Positions 24,120 through 32,165 of a DNA stretch of 40,336 bases are shown one piece after another. Source of the stretch: an uncultured Clostridia bacterium (GTDB taxonomy: Bacteria; Bacillota; Clostridia; Lachnospirales; UBA5962); assembly GCA_946481295.1 (NCBI GenBank), contig CAMLLW010000012.1, positions 1-40,336 of the forward strand. Direction: 5' to 3'. The stretch's first letter is position 1, and the number at the start of each line of letters is the position of its first letter. The notes under the pieces were generated by a model. That model was given only the letters and a program-made list of their open reading frames with translations. It was not told the origin of the DNA and did no database searches. The translations under genes and the position numbers were made by a program.

Positions 24120-27047
24120 ATGTTTAACAAAATCAATAAAAACAATAATTATACTATTATAGCTATTTTAAGTATATCTATTGTAATTCACTTTATTGCT
24201 CTATTTTTAAATGCTGGTTTTTATTCTGATATAAATACATTTAAAATCTGGGCTAATTTATTGTATTCTAATGGATTTTATAATTTTTACTCATCTGATG
24301 TTTTTACAGATTATCCAGCAGGATATATGTATATATTATATCTTTGTGGAATTATTAAAAATCTTTTTAATCTTGATTTTAATAGTTTTGCTTTTACTTT
24401 TATTATAAAATTACCAGCTATAATTTTTGATATTTTATCTTCTATTTTTATATATAAAATTTCATTAAAGTTTACTGATAATTATAAAAGTTTTTTAATT
24501 GCTATTTTATATACATTAAATCCTGCTATAATTTTAATCTCTAGTGTATGGGGGCAAGTAGATTCAATATATACTTTTTTTATAATATATTCTATATATT
24601 TATTAGAAAACAATAAAAATTTATTATCTTTTATTATTTTTTCTATTTCAACTGTAATAAAACCTCAATCACTAATATTTACACCTATATACTTATTTAA
24701 AATTTATCAAATTTTAAAAATAAATAATTTTTCTTTAGATAGCTTTAAAATTATAATTAAATACTTTATTTGTTCTATAATAAGTATTTTTGTTGTACTA
24801 TTACCGTTTGCTAAAATTCCTAATTCTTTTACATTAGATTTTAGTTATATTATAAATCAATATATAAGTACTATAAAATCATATCCATATGTGACTATAA
24901 ATGCATATAATATATACTCTATTATAACAAATTTATCAAATGGCTGGATAAACATAAAAGATACTATGTTTTTAATATCATATAATTCATTTGGTTTAAT
25001 TTGTATAATACTTATAACATTATTAAGTTTTTATTTTCTTAATAAAAATAAGAAAAAATATACTTATTTTTTAGTAGCAGCTTTTCTAAATTTTGCAATA
25101 TTTATGTTTTCAATAAAAATGCATGAGAGATATTATTTTACTTCTCTAATTTTAATTTTAATATGTTATATTTATTCTAATAATAAAAATTTTTTAAACT
25201 TATACTTATGTCTATCAGCTACTTTTTTAATAAATTCTTTAACAGTAATGTTATTATATATGGGAATACATATTAATATTGCTTTTATATCTACTTTTAT
25301 TGGTTTTATAAACTTAATTTTATTTGTATATTTATTTTTATTAATACTTAAAAATCAATATACATTTTTAACTATAAAATTTTCTTTATTTAAAAGTAAG
25401 TACTCTTTTATAATATTTTTAACATTAATATACTCTATATTATCTTTTGTAAATTTAGGTAATACAACAAGTGTACAGACATATTGGCATCCTAAAAAAA
25501 ATGAAGTAGCTACAGTAAATTTTTCTGAGCCTAATATTGTAAAAAAAATTCAATATTTTACAGGTGCAAGTCATGATCAAGATTTTGAAATATATTATTC
25601 TGTAGATAATGTTAGATGGAAACTATTATCAAATGAAAAAATCAAACATGAAAATGTATTTAAGTGGCAAGAAATTAATGTAAACTGTAATGCAAAATAT
25701 TTTAAAATAATTTCAAAATCTAATAATCTTATGCTTTTTGAAATTGCATTTAAAGATATAAATGATAATCTTATAAAAATTTATAATACAAATACTACTG
25801 TACTTTTTGATGAACAAAATTTAGTTCCAAAAAAACAAAGCTATAAAAATAGTACTTATTTTGATGAAATTTATCATGCACGCTCTGCTTTTGAAATACT
25901 AAATAATTTACCTATTTATGAAATAACACATCCTCCACTAGGAAAAGATATTATGTCTTTGGGCATTTATATTTTTGGTATGACACCTTTTGGATATAGA
26001 GTAATGGGGAATTTAATTGGCATTTTTATGATTCCTCTAATGTATATTTTTAGTAAAAAAATTTTTAAATCAAATTTTTGGGGTAATTTTTCTGCTCTTT
26101 TAATATCTTTAGACTTTATGCATTTTACTCAAACAAGAATAGCTACAATTGATTCATATACTACTTTTTTTATCATATGTATGTATTATTTTATGTATCA
26201 ATTTTATAACTTAAATTTTAAGAATTTAACTTCAAAAAACTTATTTTTAACATTAGGTTTGAGTGGAATATTTATGGGATTTGGCATTGCTTGTAAATGG
26301 CAAGGTATTTATGCAGGTTTTGGTCTTGCTATAATATTCTTTTATAAAATTATATTAGAATATTTTAATTATAAAAAAGAAAATAAAAATATTTTTTATA
26401 AGGATATTTACAAAATATTATTATGTTGTTTAATATTTTTTATTGTTATTCCTGTAATAATATATTTTACTTCTTATATTCCTTATATGAATAATAGTAA
26501 CTTTATTTCATTTAAAGATTTTATCAATAATCAAAAATATATGTTTAATTATCATTCTAATTTAAAATCTATACATCCTTATTCTTCTAGATGGTGGCAA
26601 TGGCCTTTAATTATTAGACCTATATTTTATTATTCAGAATCTATTTCTAATAATGTAAAAATTGGAATATCATCATTTGGTAATCCTGCTATCTGGTGGT
26701 TTGGAATATTTGCATTTATATATACAGTGTATATTAGTATTATAAAAAAATCTAAATTAGCTATATTTTTGATAATATCATATCTAAGTCAATTTTTACC
26801 TTGGGCATTAGTAAATAGAACAACCTATATTTATCACTATTTCCCATCAGTACCATTTATAATACTTATGATCACTCTATTTTTTAAAAATATTGATAAT
26901 CGTTTCTTTAAATTAAAATACATATACTTATTTATTGTTCTTATTTTATTTATAATGTTTTATCCTGTTATTGCTGGAACATCTGTAAATGAAACTTACG
27001 TTAATCTCTTTTTAAGATGGCTTAATAGTTGGGTACTTATATTATAG
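24120..27047 (+). CDS. Double GT-C glycosyltransferase: N-terminal mannosyltransferase-like module, discoidin-like domain, C-terminal PMT (GT39) module
   Basis: 975-residue polytopic enzyme expected to transfer a sugar from a polyprenyl-phosphate donor on the outer face of the membrane. Residues 1 to about 440 form one GT-C module with an early acidic loop (FYSDINTFKIW, D37; FTDYPAGYM) and about 11 spans. Residues about 447-557 form an extracytoplasmic F5/8C-like beta domain (YYSVDNVRWKLLSNEK). Residues about 575-975 are a protein O-mannosyltransferase-type module: FDEIYHARSAFEILNNLP (Asp-Glu pair), ITHPPLGKDIMSLGIYIFG, and a PMT_4TMC-like end (RWWQWPLIIRPIFYY). Fusion of two GT-C units is unusual. 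Likely role: protein O-glycosylation or cell-surface glycan modification. A complete single frame with its own terminator. Confidence 0.85.
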   Translation: MFNKINKNNNYTIIAILSISIVIHFIALFLNAGFYSDINTFKIWANLLYSNGFYNFYSSDVFTDYPAGYMYILYLCGIIKNLFNLDFNSFAFTFIIKLPAIIFDILSSIFIYKISLKFTDNYKSFLIAILYTLNPAIILISSVWGQVDSIYTFFIIYSIYLLENNKNLLSFIIFSISTVIKPQSLIFTPIYLFKIYQILKINNFSLDSFKIIIKYFICSIISIFVVLLPFAKIPNSFTLDFSYIINQYISTIKSYPYVTINAYNIYSIITNLSNGWINIKDTMFLISYNSFGLICIILITLLSFYFLNKNKKKYTYFLVAAFLNFAIFMFSIKMHERYYFTSLILILICYIYSNNKNFLNLYLCLSATFLINSLTVMLLYMGIHINIAFISTFIGFINLILFVYLFLLILKNQYTFLTIKFSLFKSKYSFIIFLTLIYSILSFVNLGNTTSVQTYWHPKKNEVATVNFSEPNIVKKIQYFTGASHDQDFEIYYSVDNVRWKLLSNEKIKHENVFKWQEINVNCNAKYFKIISKSNNLMLFEIAFKDINDNLIKIYNTNTTVLFDEQNLVPKKQSYKNSTYFDEIYHARSAFEILNNLPIYEITHPPLGKDIMSLGIYIFGMTPFGYRVMGNLIGIFMIPLMYIFSKKIFKSNFWGNFSALLISLDFMHFTQTRIATIDSYTTFFIICMYYFMYQFYNLNFKNLTSKNLFLTLGLSGIFMGFGIACKWQGIYAGFGLAIIFFYKIILEYFNYKKENKNIFYKDIYKILLCCLIFFIVIPVIIYFTSYIPYMNNSNFISFKDFINNQKYMFNYHSNLKSIHPYSSRWWQWPLIIRPIFYYSESISNNVKIGISSFGNPAIWWFGIFAFIYTVYISIIKKSKLAIFLIISYLSQFLPWALVNRTTYIYHYFPSVPFIILMITLFFKNIDNRFFKLKYIYLFIVLILFIMFYPVIAGTSVNETYVNLFLRWLNSWVLIL

Positions 27048-27054
27048 TTTCTGA

Positions 27055-27080
27055 GGAAAGATATAATTATATATCTTTCC
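27055..27080 (+). terminator. Terminator of the glycosyltransferase gene
   Basis: 11-bp perfect stem GGAAAGATATA / TATATCTTTCC with loop ATTA, followed by TTTTATC. It lies just before the convergent stop codon of the sigK 3' fragment. Confidence 0.8.
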
Positions 27081-27082
27081 TT

Positions 27083-27144
27083 TTATCGTTGTATTTCTTT
27101 ACTAAGTTTATATAATGCTTTCTTCTCTATTCTTGATACATAAC
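27083..27144 (-). CDS. sigK: sigK 3' fragment: last codons of sigma-K, detached by the skin-like element
   Basis: Read leftward after the core TATGTAT, the frame S-R-I-E-K-K-A-L-Y-K-L-S-K-E-I-Q-R-stop continues exactly the motif ISRSYVSRIEK(R/K)AL at the end of sigma-K proteins. The frame is open a little further upstream (NWSNKESYV), but that part is element DNA. The fragment has no start signal of its own. After excision it would be joined in frame to the fragment at 32157-32783, giving a 225-residue protein (Bacillus subtilis sigma-K has 241). Confidence 0.9.
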
Positions 27145-27160
27145 TTTCTTTATTAGACCA
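27130..27160 (-). other. Attachment site at the left (sigK 3') end of the element
   Basis: Core TATGTAT (27142-27136, minus sense). The element-side arm contains GGTCTA (27159-27154) about 15-20 bases from the centre of the core, matching in inverted orientation the TAGACC on the element side of the other end. The arm lies between the core and the recombinase stop codon, which is only about 30 bases away. Confidence 0.75.
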
Positions 27161-27172
27161 ATTTGTACTATT

Positions 27173-28720
27173 TTATAACTTAAAGTATATATATATATCT
27201 TTTTTATCTCCTATTTCTACTTTATCTACTATTTGAGATAAAATTATTTTTTCAAATTTATTAACATTAATAAAATTTTCTACTATTTCTATACTTTTTG
27301 AAATAATATCATTTTCATTTTTATCTTTTTCTAAGTAGTTTAAGTTAATTAACTCTTTTTTTAAATTTTCTTTTTCTAAGTTTTTTTGATTATATATACG
27401 TATAAAATCTTCTTCTTTTAAAATATTATTTACTCTATCTAAATATACAATATCTATTTCTTTATCAATATTAGATAATTGTTTATTTATTATTTCTATA
27501 TTATTATTTAAATGACATTGTTTATAATAAATTTTTAATTCATCTTTAGCAATAGAAATTAATTCATCTTTAGTAAAATATAAACTTATAATATCTTTAA
27601 TACTACATTTTACATATTGTTCAACTTTATCTAATCTTATAGAATGAGAAGTACATTTTCTTAACTTGGGAAATTTAGCATATGTTCTACATCTCAAATA
27701 ATATTTTTCCTTTTTAGGAACAGCTCCCATTACAATATTACAGTCTTTACAAAGTATCATTCCTTTTAAAGGATAATCTAAAGTTTTAGTTTTAATACTT
27801 TTTCTTTTAGCAATAATTTCTTGAACTTTATTAAAAATATCTTGATCTATAATTGGTTTGTGCGTATTTTTAACAATAACCCAATTTTCTTTAGGAATTT
27901 TTACATATTTTTTAGATTTATAACTAATTTTTTTTAATTTGCCCTGTATCATATGTCCTAAATATACTTCATTAGTTAAAATATTATTTACTACTTCTGC
28001 TTTCCAATGTTTTGTATAAGCTGTATATTTTCTAAAATTAACATTATTATATAGAGATGGCGGTAAAATTTCTTTTTCTGATAATTTAATTGCTATTGCT
28101 CTAGCACTTAATCCTTGTAGTGCCATATTAAATATTTCTTTTACTATTTCTGAAGAATAATTATCTATTTCTATTTTATTTTTTTCTGTTAAAGATCTTC
28201 TATATCCATAGGGTGCTTTACTTCCGATAAATTCTCCATTTTTTATTTTTTGTTGTTTTACACTTTTTATTTTTTTAGATATATCTTTAGCATACATATC
28301 ATTCATAATAGATTTAAATGGTGTTATATCATTTATAGAACTATCTATACCTGTATCTATGTTATCTAATATAGATACATATCTAACATTATTTTCGGGG
28401 AAATATTTTTCTAGGTAATAACCTGTTTGAATATAATCTCTCCCTAATCTAGATAAATCTTTTGTTATAACCATATCTACTTTATGTTTTTCTATATCTT
28501 CTAATAATTTTTTAAAAGCAGGTCTATCAAAATTAGTACCTGAATATCCATCATCAGAATAAACTTTGTATAAATTATAATTATTTTTTTCTATATATGA
28601 TTCAATTATTTTTTTTTGATTTAAAATACTTTCTGAAACTTTTGAAAAAGTATGCTCCTCTTTTGAAATTCTTAAATAAATTCCCACATTATAATTATTA
28701 TTTTCTAAATAAAAGCTCAT
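27173..28720 (-). CDS. Large serine recombinase (SpoIVCA-like) predicted to excise the element from sigK
   Basis: About 515 residues. N-terminal resolvase domain with GIYLRIS (catalytic Ser19 from this start), the SILNQKKIIESYI segment, DDGYSGTNFDRPAFKKLLED and KDLSRLGRDYIQTGYYLE (DLSRLGR active-site arginines). A recombinase domain follows (APYGYRRS, LTNEVYLGHMIQGK), then a zinc ribbon (CKDCNIVMG ... CRTY ... CTSHSIR) and a coiled-coil C-terminal region, the architecture of large serine integrases. An ATG at 28738 is in frame but has no Shine-Dalgarno; AGGATG stands 7 bases before the ATG at 28720. The gene is adjacent to one attachment site and oriented as sigK, like spoIVCA of the Bacillus skin. 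Mother-cell regulation is expected; a CATATTTAT box upstream is only suggestive. Confidence 0.93.
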   Translation of the reverse strand: MSFYLENNNYNVGIYLRISKEEHTFSKVSESILNQKKIIESYIEKNNYNLYKVYSDDGYSGTNFDRPAFKKLLEDIEKHKVDMVITKDLSRLGRDYIQTGYYLEKYFPENNVRYVSILDNIDTGIDSSINDITPFKSIMNDMYAKDISKKIKSVKQQKIKNGEFIGSKAPYGYRRSLTEKNKIEIDNYSSEIVKEIFNMALQGLSARAIAIKLSEKEILPPSLYNNVNFRKYTAYTKHWKAEVVNNILTNEVYLGHMIQGKLKKISYKSKKYVKIPKENWVIVKNTHKPIIDQDIFNKVQEIIAKRKSIKTKTLDYPLKGMILCKDCNIVMGAVPKKEKYYLRCRTYAKFPKLRKCTSHSIRLDKVEQYVKCSIKDIISLYFTKDELISIAKDELKIYYKQCHLNNNIEIINKQLSNIDKEIDIVYLDRVNNILKEEDFIRIYNQKNLEKENLKKELINLNYLEKDKNENDIISKSIEIVENFINVNKFEKIILSQIVDKVEIGDKKDIYIYFKL

Positions 28721-28832
28721 AATATTACATCCTAACATAAATTAGCATCAATAAATAAATATGCATTTTAATTAATTTTCATTCAAATATTTTATAACTT
28801 TATTCATTATTACAATATAGCTAATAAAATTA

Positions 28833-28861
28833 TTGACTTTGTAGAAAAAAACCTTTAAACT
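28833..28861 (+). promoter_or_regulatory. Candidate sigma-A promoter of the zinc-uptake operon
   Basis: TTGACT (28833-28838), 17 bases, TAAACT (28856-28861), leaving a leader of about 26 bases. No clear Zur or Fur palindrome was recognised around it, though a diverged one could be missed. Confidence 0.6.
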
Positions 28862-28893
28862 TGAAAGTAAATCGATTTTTTAGGAGGTCATAC

Positions 28894-29859
28894 ATGCGCA
28901 AAATATTAATAAAAATAATACTTTGTTTTTCTATTATTTTTTTAACTACAGGTTGTTCAAATTCAAAAGAGAATTTAAATATAAATAATGATAAAAAAGA
29001 AATAAATATAGTTACAACTTTATTTCCTACATACGACTTTGCTAAGCAAATAGCAGGTAATAAAGCAAATGTAACTTTAATTTTGCCTCCTGGTGCAGAC
29101 AGTCATACTTTTGATCCTAAACCTAATGACATTGTACTAATACAAAATTCTGATATTTTTGTATATACAGGAGATGAAATGGAACCTTGGGTAGATAAAA
29201 TTCTAAAATCTATATCAAATACACAATTAAAAATTGTAGATACTTCAAAAGGAGTTAAACTTTTAAAGGGAAATCATGATGATCATGATCATCATAATGA
29301 TGACAATTTAGGAAAACATGAACATAATCATAGTTATGATCCACACATTTGGCTTGACCCCACTAATTGCGTAAAAATGGTAGATAATATATTAGAAATA
29401 TTAATAAATGTAGACCCTAAAAATAAAGATTATTATACAAAAAATGCTTCTAACTATAAAAATCAACTTATTACTTTAGACTCAGATATAAGTAAAGCTG
29501 TAAAAGAATCTGACAACAATACAATAGTGTTTGGAGGACATTTTGCTTACAATTATTTTGTAAATCGTTATAATATTAAATATATAAATGTGCTTCCTTA
29601 TTCATCTGATGCAGAACCAGATATAAGAACAATGTCTAACGTAATAGATACAATGAAAAAAAATAATATAAAATACGTATACTACGAACAATTTGCCAAT
29701 AAAAGTATTGCTGAATCTATTGCCGAAAATAGTAACGCACAATTATTACCATTTACTTCAATTGAACAAGTTTCAAAAAAAGAAATGGATGATGGCAAAA
29801 CTTACTTAAGTTTTATGTATCAAAACTTAGAAAACCTTAAAAAAGGACTTGAAAAGTAA
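28894..29859 (+). CDS. znuA: Zinc ABC transporter substrate-binding lipoprotein (ZnuA/AdcA family)
   Basis: Captures zinc outside the membrane and delivers it to the ZnuB permease. 321 residues from the ATG at 28894 (AGGAGG 6 bases upstream; an in-frame TTG further up lacks a ribosome-binding site). A lipoprotein signal ends LTTGC (Cys21). Cluster A-I features: FPTYDFAKQIAG, PGADSHTFDPKP (His71), a His/Asp-rich loop at about 128-147, DPHIWLDP (His151), GGHFAYNYF (His216) and a later SSDAEPD. The His-rich loop is the hallmark of zinc rather than manganese proteins. First gene of the operon inside the skin-like element; its stop overlaps the znuC start. Confidence 0.93.
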   Translation: MRKILIKIILCFSIIFLTTGCSNSKENLNINNDKKEINIVTTLFPTYDFAKQIAGNKANVTLILPPGADSHTFDPKPNDIVLIQNSDIFVYTGDEMEPWVDKILKSISNTQLKIVDTSKGVKLLKGNHDDHDHHNDDNLGKHEHNHSYDPHIWLDPTNCVKMVDNILEILINVDPKNKDYYTKNASNYKNQLITLDSDISKAVKESDNNTIVFGGHFAYNYFVNRYNIKYINVLPYSSDAEPDIRTMSNVIDTMKKNNIKYVYYEQFANKSIAESIAENSNAQLLPFTSIEQVSKKEMDDGKTYLSFMYQNLENLKKGLEK

Positions 29860-30545
29860 TGAATTTATTAGAATTATCTAACATAACAATTTTATACGAT
29901 AGAAAAACAGCTGTAGATAATGTTAGTTTTAATATTCCAGAAAATGATTACTTGTCAATTGTTGGTTATAATGGATCTGGTAAAAGTTCTATTATAAAAT
30001 CCATGGTTGGATTAGTTAACATTAATAGTGGAAATATAAAATATAATATTAGTAAAAATGATATTTCGTATTTACCTCAAACAAATAAAATACCTTTGAA
30101 CTTTCCAGCATCGGTTTTTGAAATAGTTTTAACTGGAACTCAAAAAAATGGTTTTAAGCTACCTTTTTACTCTAATAATGATAGAGAATTAGCCCAAAAT
30201 GCTTTAAAAGATCTAAAAATGCAAGAATTCTCAAATAAAAGAATAGGAGATTTATCAGGTGGCCAATTACAAAGAGCTTTATTAGCAAGGGCTTTAGCAA
30301 AAAGGCCTAAATTGCTTATATTAGATGAACCATGCTCTGGTTTAGATGAAAGTGTTACAAAAAACTTTTATTCACTATTAAATGATTTAAATAAAAATCA
30401 AAATATTACAATTGTAATGGTATCACATGATATGGAAAATGTACTTGAATATAGTAAAAGCGTTTTACTTATGAATAAAACTATTAAGTTTTGGGGCCCT
30501 GCAGAAGAATGGAAACAATATAGAAAAGAAGGAGGCCTTTTATAA
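29859..30545 (+). CDS. znuC: Zinc ABC transporter ATP-binding protein
   Basis: 228-residue ATPase of the metal (Zn/Mn) ABC family that energises zinc import. Walker A GYNGSGKSS at residues 36-44, signature LSGGQLQRALLARAL from residue 132, Walker B LLILDEP at 152-158, and the H-loop in MVSHDM. The ATG shares its A with the znuA stop (TAATG), indicating translational coupling. The proteins encoded on either side, ZnuA and ZnuB, fix its partners. Confidence 0.93.
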   Translation: MNLLELSNITILYDRKTAVDNVSFNIPENDYLSIVGYNGSGKSSIIKSMVGLVNINSGNIKYNISKNDISYLPQTNKIPLNFPASVFEIVLTGTQKNGFKLPFYSNNDRELAQNALKDLKMQEFSNKRIGDLSGGQLQRALLARALAKRPKLLILDEPCSGLDESVTKNFYSLLNDLNKNQNITIVMVSHDMENVLEYSKSVLLMNKTIKFWGPAEEWKQYRKEGGLL

Positions 30546-30547
30546 GT

Positions 30548-31363
30548 ATGGAAGAATTAATGCATATATTATCTTATCCTTTTATGCAACGTGCTCTAAT
30601 AGTAGGTATTTTAGTATCTTTATGTTCTGCATTGCTAGGAGTTGTCCTTGTTTTAAAAAAATATTCACTTATTGGTCATGGTTTATCAGAAGTAGGATTT
30701 GGTTCTTTAGCATTAGCACTTGCATTGGGATTACCACCTTTACAAACATCAATACCAATACTTATTATATCATCATTCTTAATTATGGCAGTTAGCCAAA
30801 AAAAAGGAATTCAGGGTGATGTAGCTATTGGAGTTGCATCTACAGCCTCTTTAGCACTTGGTATTTTACTAATTTCATACACAGCAGGCTTTACTGTTGA
30901 TATATATAACTATATGTTTGGTAGTATATTAGCTATGAATAAATCAGATATTTATATTAGTATTATTTTAGCAATTCTAGTAATAGGATCTTATGTTATT
31001 TTTTATAATAGAATTTTTATAATAACATCAGATGAAGAATTTGCTAAAGCATCTGGAATTAATGTTACAATGTATCAATTTTTAATATCTCTATTAACAG
31101 CTTTAACAATTGCTATAGGAATTAGATTAATGGGTACTTTATTAATATCTAGCTTAATAATATTTCCTGCAATTAGTGCACAAAAAATTGTTTCTAAATT
31201 TAAATTATTGATTATATTCTCAGCTATTATATCTATATTTTGTTTTTTAATTGGTATGTATATATCATTTATATTAAATTTACCTACTGGAGCATCTATA
31301 GTTATAGCTAATATAATTGTGATGATATTATTATCTATTCTAGGTAAATTTATAAAATTATAA
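30548..31363 (+). CDS. znuB: Zinc ABC transporter permease
   Basis: 271-residue ABC-3 family permease with about eight hydrophobic segments. Family features: YPFMQRALIVGILVSLCSALLG at the N-terminus, KKYSLIGHGLSEVGFGSLAL, and RLMGTLLISSLIIFPAISA, the permease signature near residue 200. The start is 2 bases after the znuC stop, with GGAGG inside the end of znuC. It completes the importer encoded by the element. Confidence 0.93.
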   Translation: MEELMHILSYPFMQRALIVGILVSLCSALLGVVLVLKKYSLIGHGLSEVGFGSLALALALGLPPLQTSIPILIISSFLIMAVSQKKGIQGDVAIGVASTASLALGILLISYTAGFTVDIYNYMFGSILAMNKSDIYISIILAILVIGSYVIFYNRIFIITSDEEFAKASGINVTMYQFLISLLTALTIAIGIRLMGTLLISSLIIFPAISAQKIVSKFKLLIIFSAIISIFCFLIGMYISFILNLPTGASIVIANIIVMILLSILGKFIKL

Positions 31364-31382
31364 TAGAGGGTGATATTTTTAT

Positions 31383-31949
31383 ATGAATAAATATATTGCG
31401 TATATAATAATGTTTATATGTACTATATCTATTACAGGATGTAGTGAAAAAAATGCAACTTCTAGTAATTATACAAATACAGAAATATCAGATAATTATA
31501 ATGATTTTATTATAGATGAATCACAATATAATAATTCTGAAAAAGCATTCTCTGATAAATATAGTACTATAAATTTATCTAACATAAAAAAAAGTGACAA
31601 TATTGTATTAACAGATAATGTATTTATGTCTTTGATTCAAGATATAAATAAAGACTATAATTCTTATAAAGATAAAACAATATCATATGAAGGATTCTTA
31701 TATAAAACTAATAATGAAGATTCTTTTCATGAAGATTTCGCTATATGTAGAAAATCTTGTTACTGTGGAGATGATACATGCTTTATAGGTCTTCCTGTTA
31801 AATATAATAATTTAAATAAATTTCAAAATAATGATTGGGTAAAAGTAACAGGTACTTTAAAAATAAAAGATTCCCAATATGGATCATATCCATATATAGA
31901 AGTTACTAATATATCATCTACACAACCCGGTAATTATTATGTTTTTTAA
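31383..31949 (+). CDS. DUF1980-like lipoprotein linked to zinc uptake
   Basis: 188-residue secreted lipoprotein: signal MNKYIAYIIMFICTISITGC with lipobox Cys20, a low-complexity Asn/Asp/Ser-rich linker (about 21-75), then a domain resembling the C-terminal DUF1980/TIGR03943 domain of YcgQ-type proteins: KTISYEGFLYK, FAICRKSCYCGDDTCFIGLP with four cysteines, NDWVKVTGTL and YPYIEVTNI. In other Firmicutes this domain belongs to a membrane protein co-regulated with zinc uptake; here it is a free-standing lipoprotein, 19 bases after znuB. A role in metal handling at the cell surface is inferred from context. The family call is moderate. Confidence 0.65.
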   Translation: MNKYIAYIIMFICTISITGCSEKNATSSNYTNTEISDNYNDFIIDESQYNNSEKAFSDKYSTINLSNIKKSDNIVLTDNVFMSLIQDINKDYNSYKDKTISYEGFLYKTNNEDSFHEDFAICRKSCYCGDDTCFIGLPVKYNNLNKFQNNDWVKVTGTLKIKDSQYGSYPYIEVTNISSTQPGNYYVF

Positions 31950-31982
31950 TAAAGTCTGATATGATTTACTAAATCAGACTTT
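31949..31982 (+). terminator. Terminator of the zinc-uptake operon
   Basis: 11-bp stem TAAAGTCTGAT / ATCAGACTTTA followed by a run of seven Ts. It includes the last bases of the lipoprotein stop codon and separates the operon from the convergent peptide gene. Confidence 0.88.
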
Positions 31983-31988
31983 ATTTTT

Positions 31989-32108
31989 TTATATATTACT
32001 ATTAAGAACTGTTTCAATATATAATTTAAATACTTTCAAAATATACTCTTTCCTTTTTTTATCAGAAAGATTTTCATTAAAAATATTTTGGACTTTTTCT
32101 TCTTCCAT
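31989..32108 (-). CDS. 39-residue peptide inside the element edge: candidate recombination directionality factor
   Basis: ATG at 32108 with AAGGAG 10 bases upstream. The product is soluble, charged and probably helical: MEEEKVQNIFNENL, then SDKKRKEYILKVFKLY, then IETVLNSNI. It starts 49 bases beyond the truncated sigK stop and about 50 bases from the right attachment core, in the same orientation as sigK, so transcription from the mother-cell sigK promoter would run into it. Excision by large serine integrases needs a small directionality factor, and one is known for the C. difficile skin element. This is the only candidate in the element. No family match is claimed. Confidence 0.6.
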   Translation of the reverse strand: MEEEKVQNIFNENLSDKKRKEYILKVFKLYIETVLNSNI

Positions 32109-32140
32109 GATAAATATTCTCCTTATCAAAAAATTTAGTA

Positions 32141-32165
32141 GGTCTATAAAAATATTCTATACATA
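32141..32165 (-). other. Attachment site at the right (sigK 5') end of the element
   Basis: Core TATGTAT (32165-32159, minus sense), which includes the last codons of the truncated sigK. On the element side, TAGACC (32146-32141 in minus sense) lies about 16-21 bases from the core centre, the mirror image of GGTCTA at the other end. The base pair AG/GC beside the core differs between ends, so the shared core is 7 bases (TATGTAT), preceded by AAG[CT]. Confidence 0.75.

Larger units (their letters stand above)
27136..32165. mobile_element. Compact skin-like (sigK-intervening) element, 5,023 bp
   Basis: DNA between two copies of TATGTAT (minus-strand sense; plus-strand ATACATA at 27136-27142 and 32159-32165) that splits sigK. 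Contents, left to right: large serine recombinase (minus), znuA-znuC-znuB-lipoprotein (plus), 39-residue peptide gene (minus). Recombination at the core removes 5,023 bp and yields ..AGAAGC-TATGTAT-CAAGAATAG.., reading S-Y-V-S-R-I in frame. Sigma-K genes interrupted by excisable elements are known from B. subtilis (about 48 kb) and C. difficile (about 15 kb). This one is far smaller and carries no phage structural genes. Excision itself is inferred, not observed. Confidence 0.92.

Noticed and set aside
27144-27172. Extending the sigK 3' fragment upstream (NWSNKES) as an independent small gene.
   Set aside because: No start codon or ribosome-binding site; these bases belong to the element arm of the attachment site.
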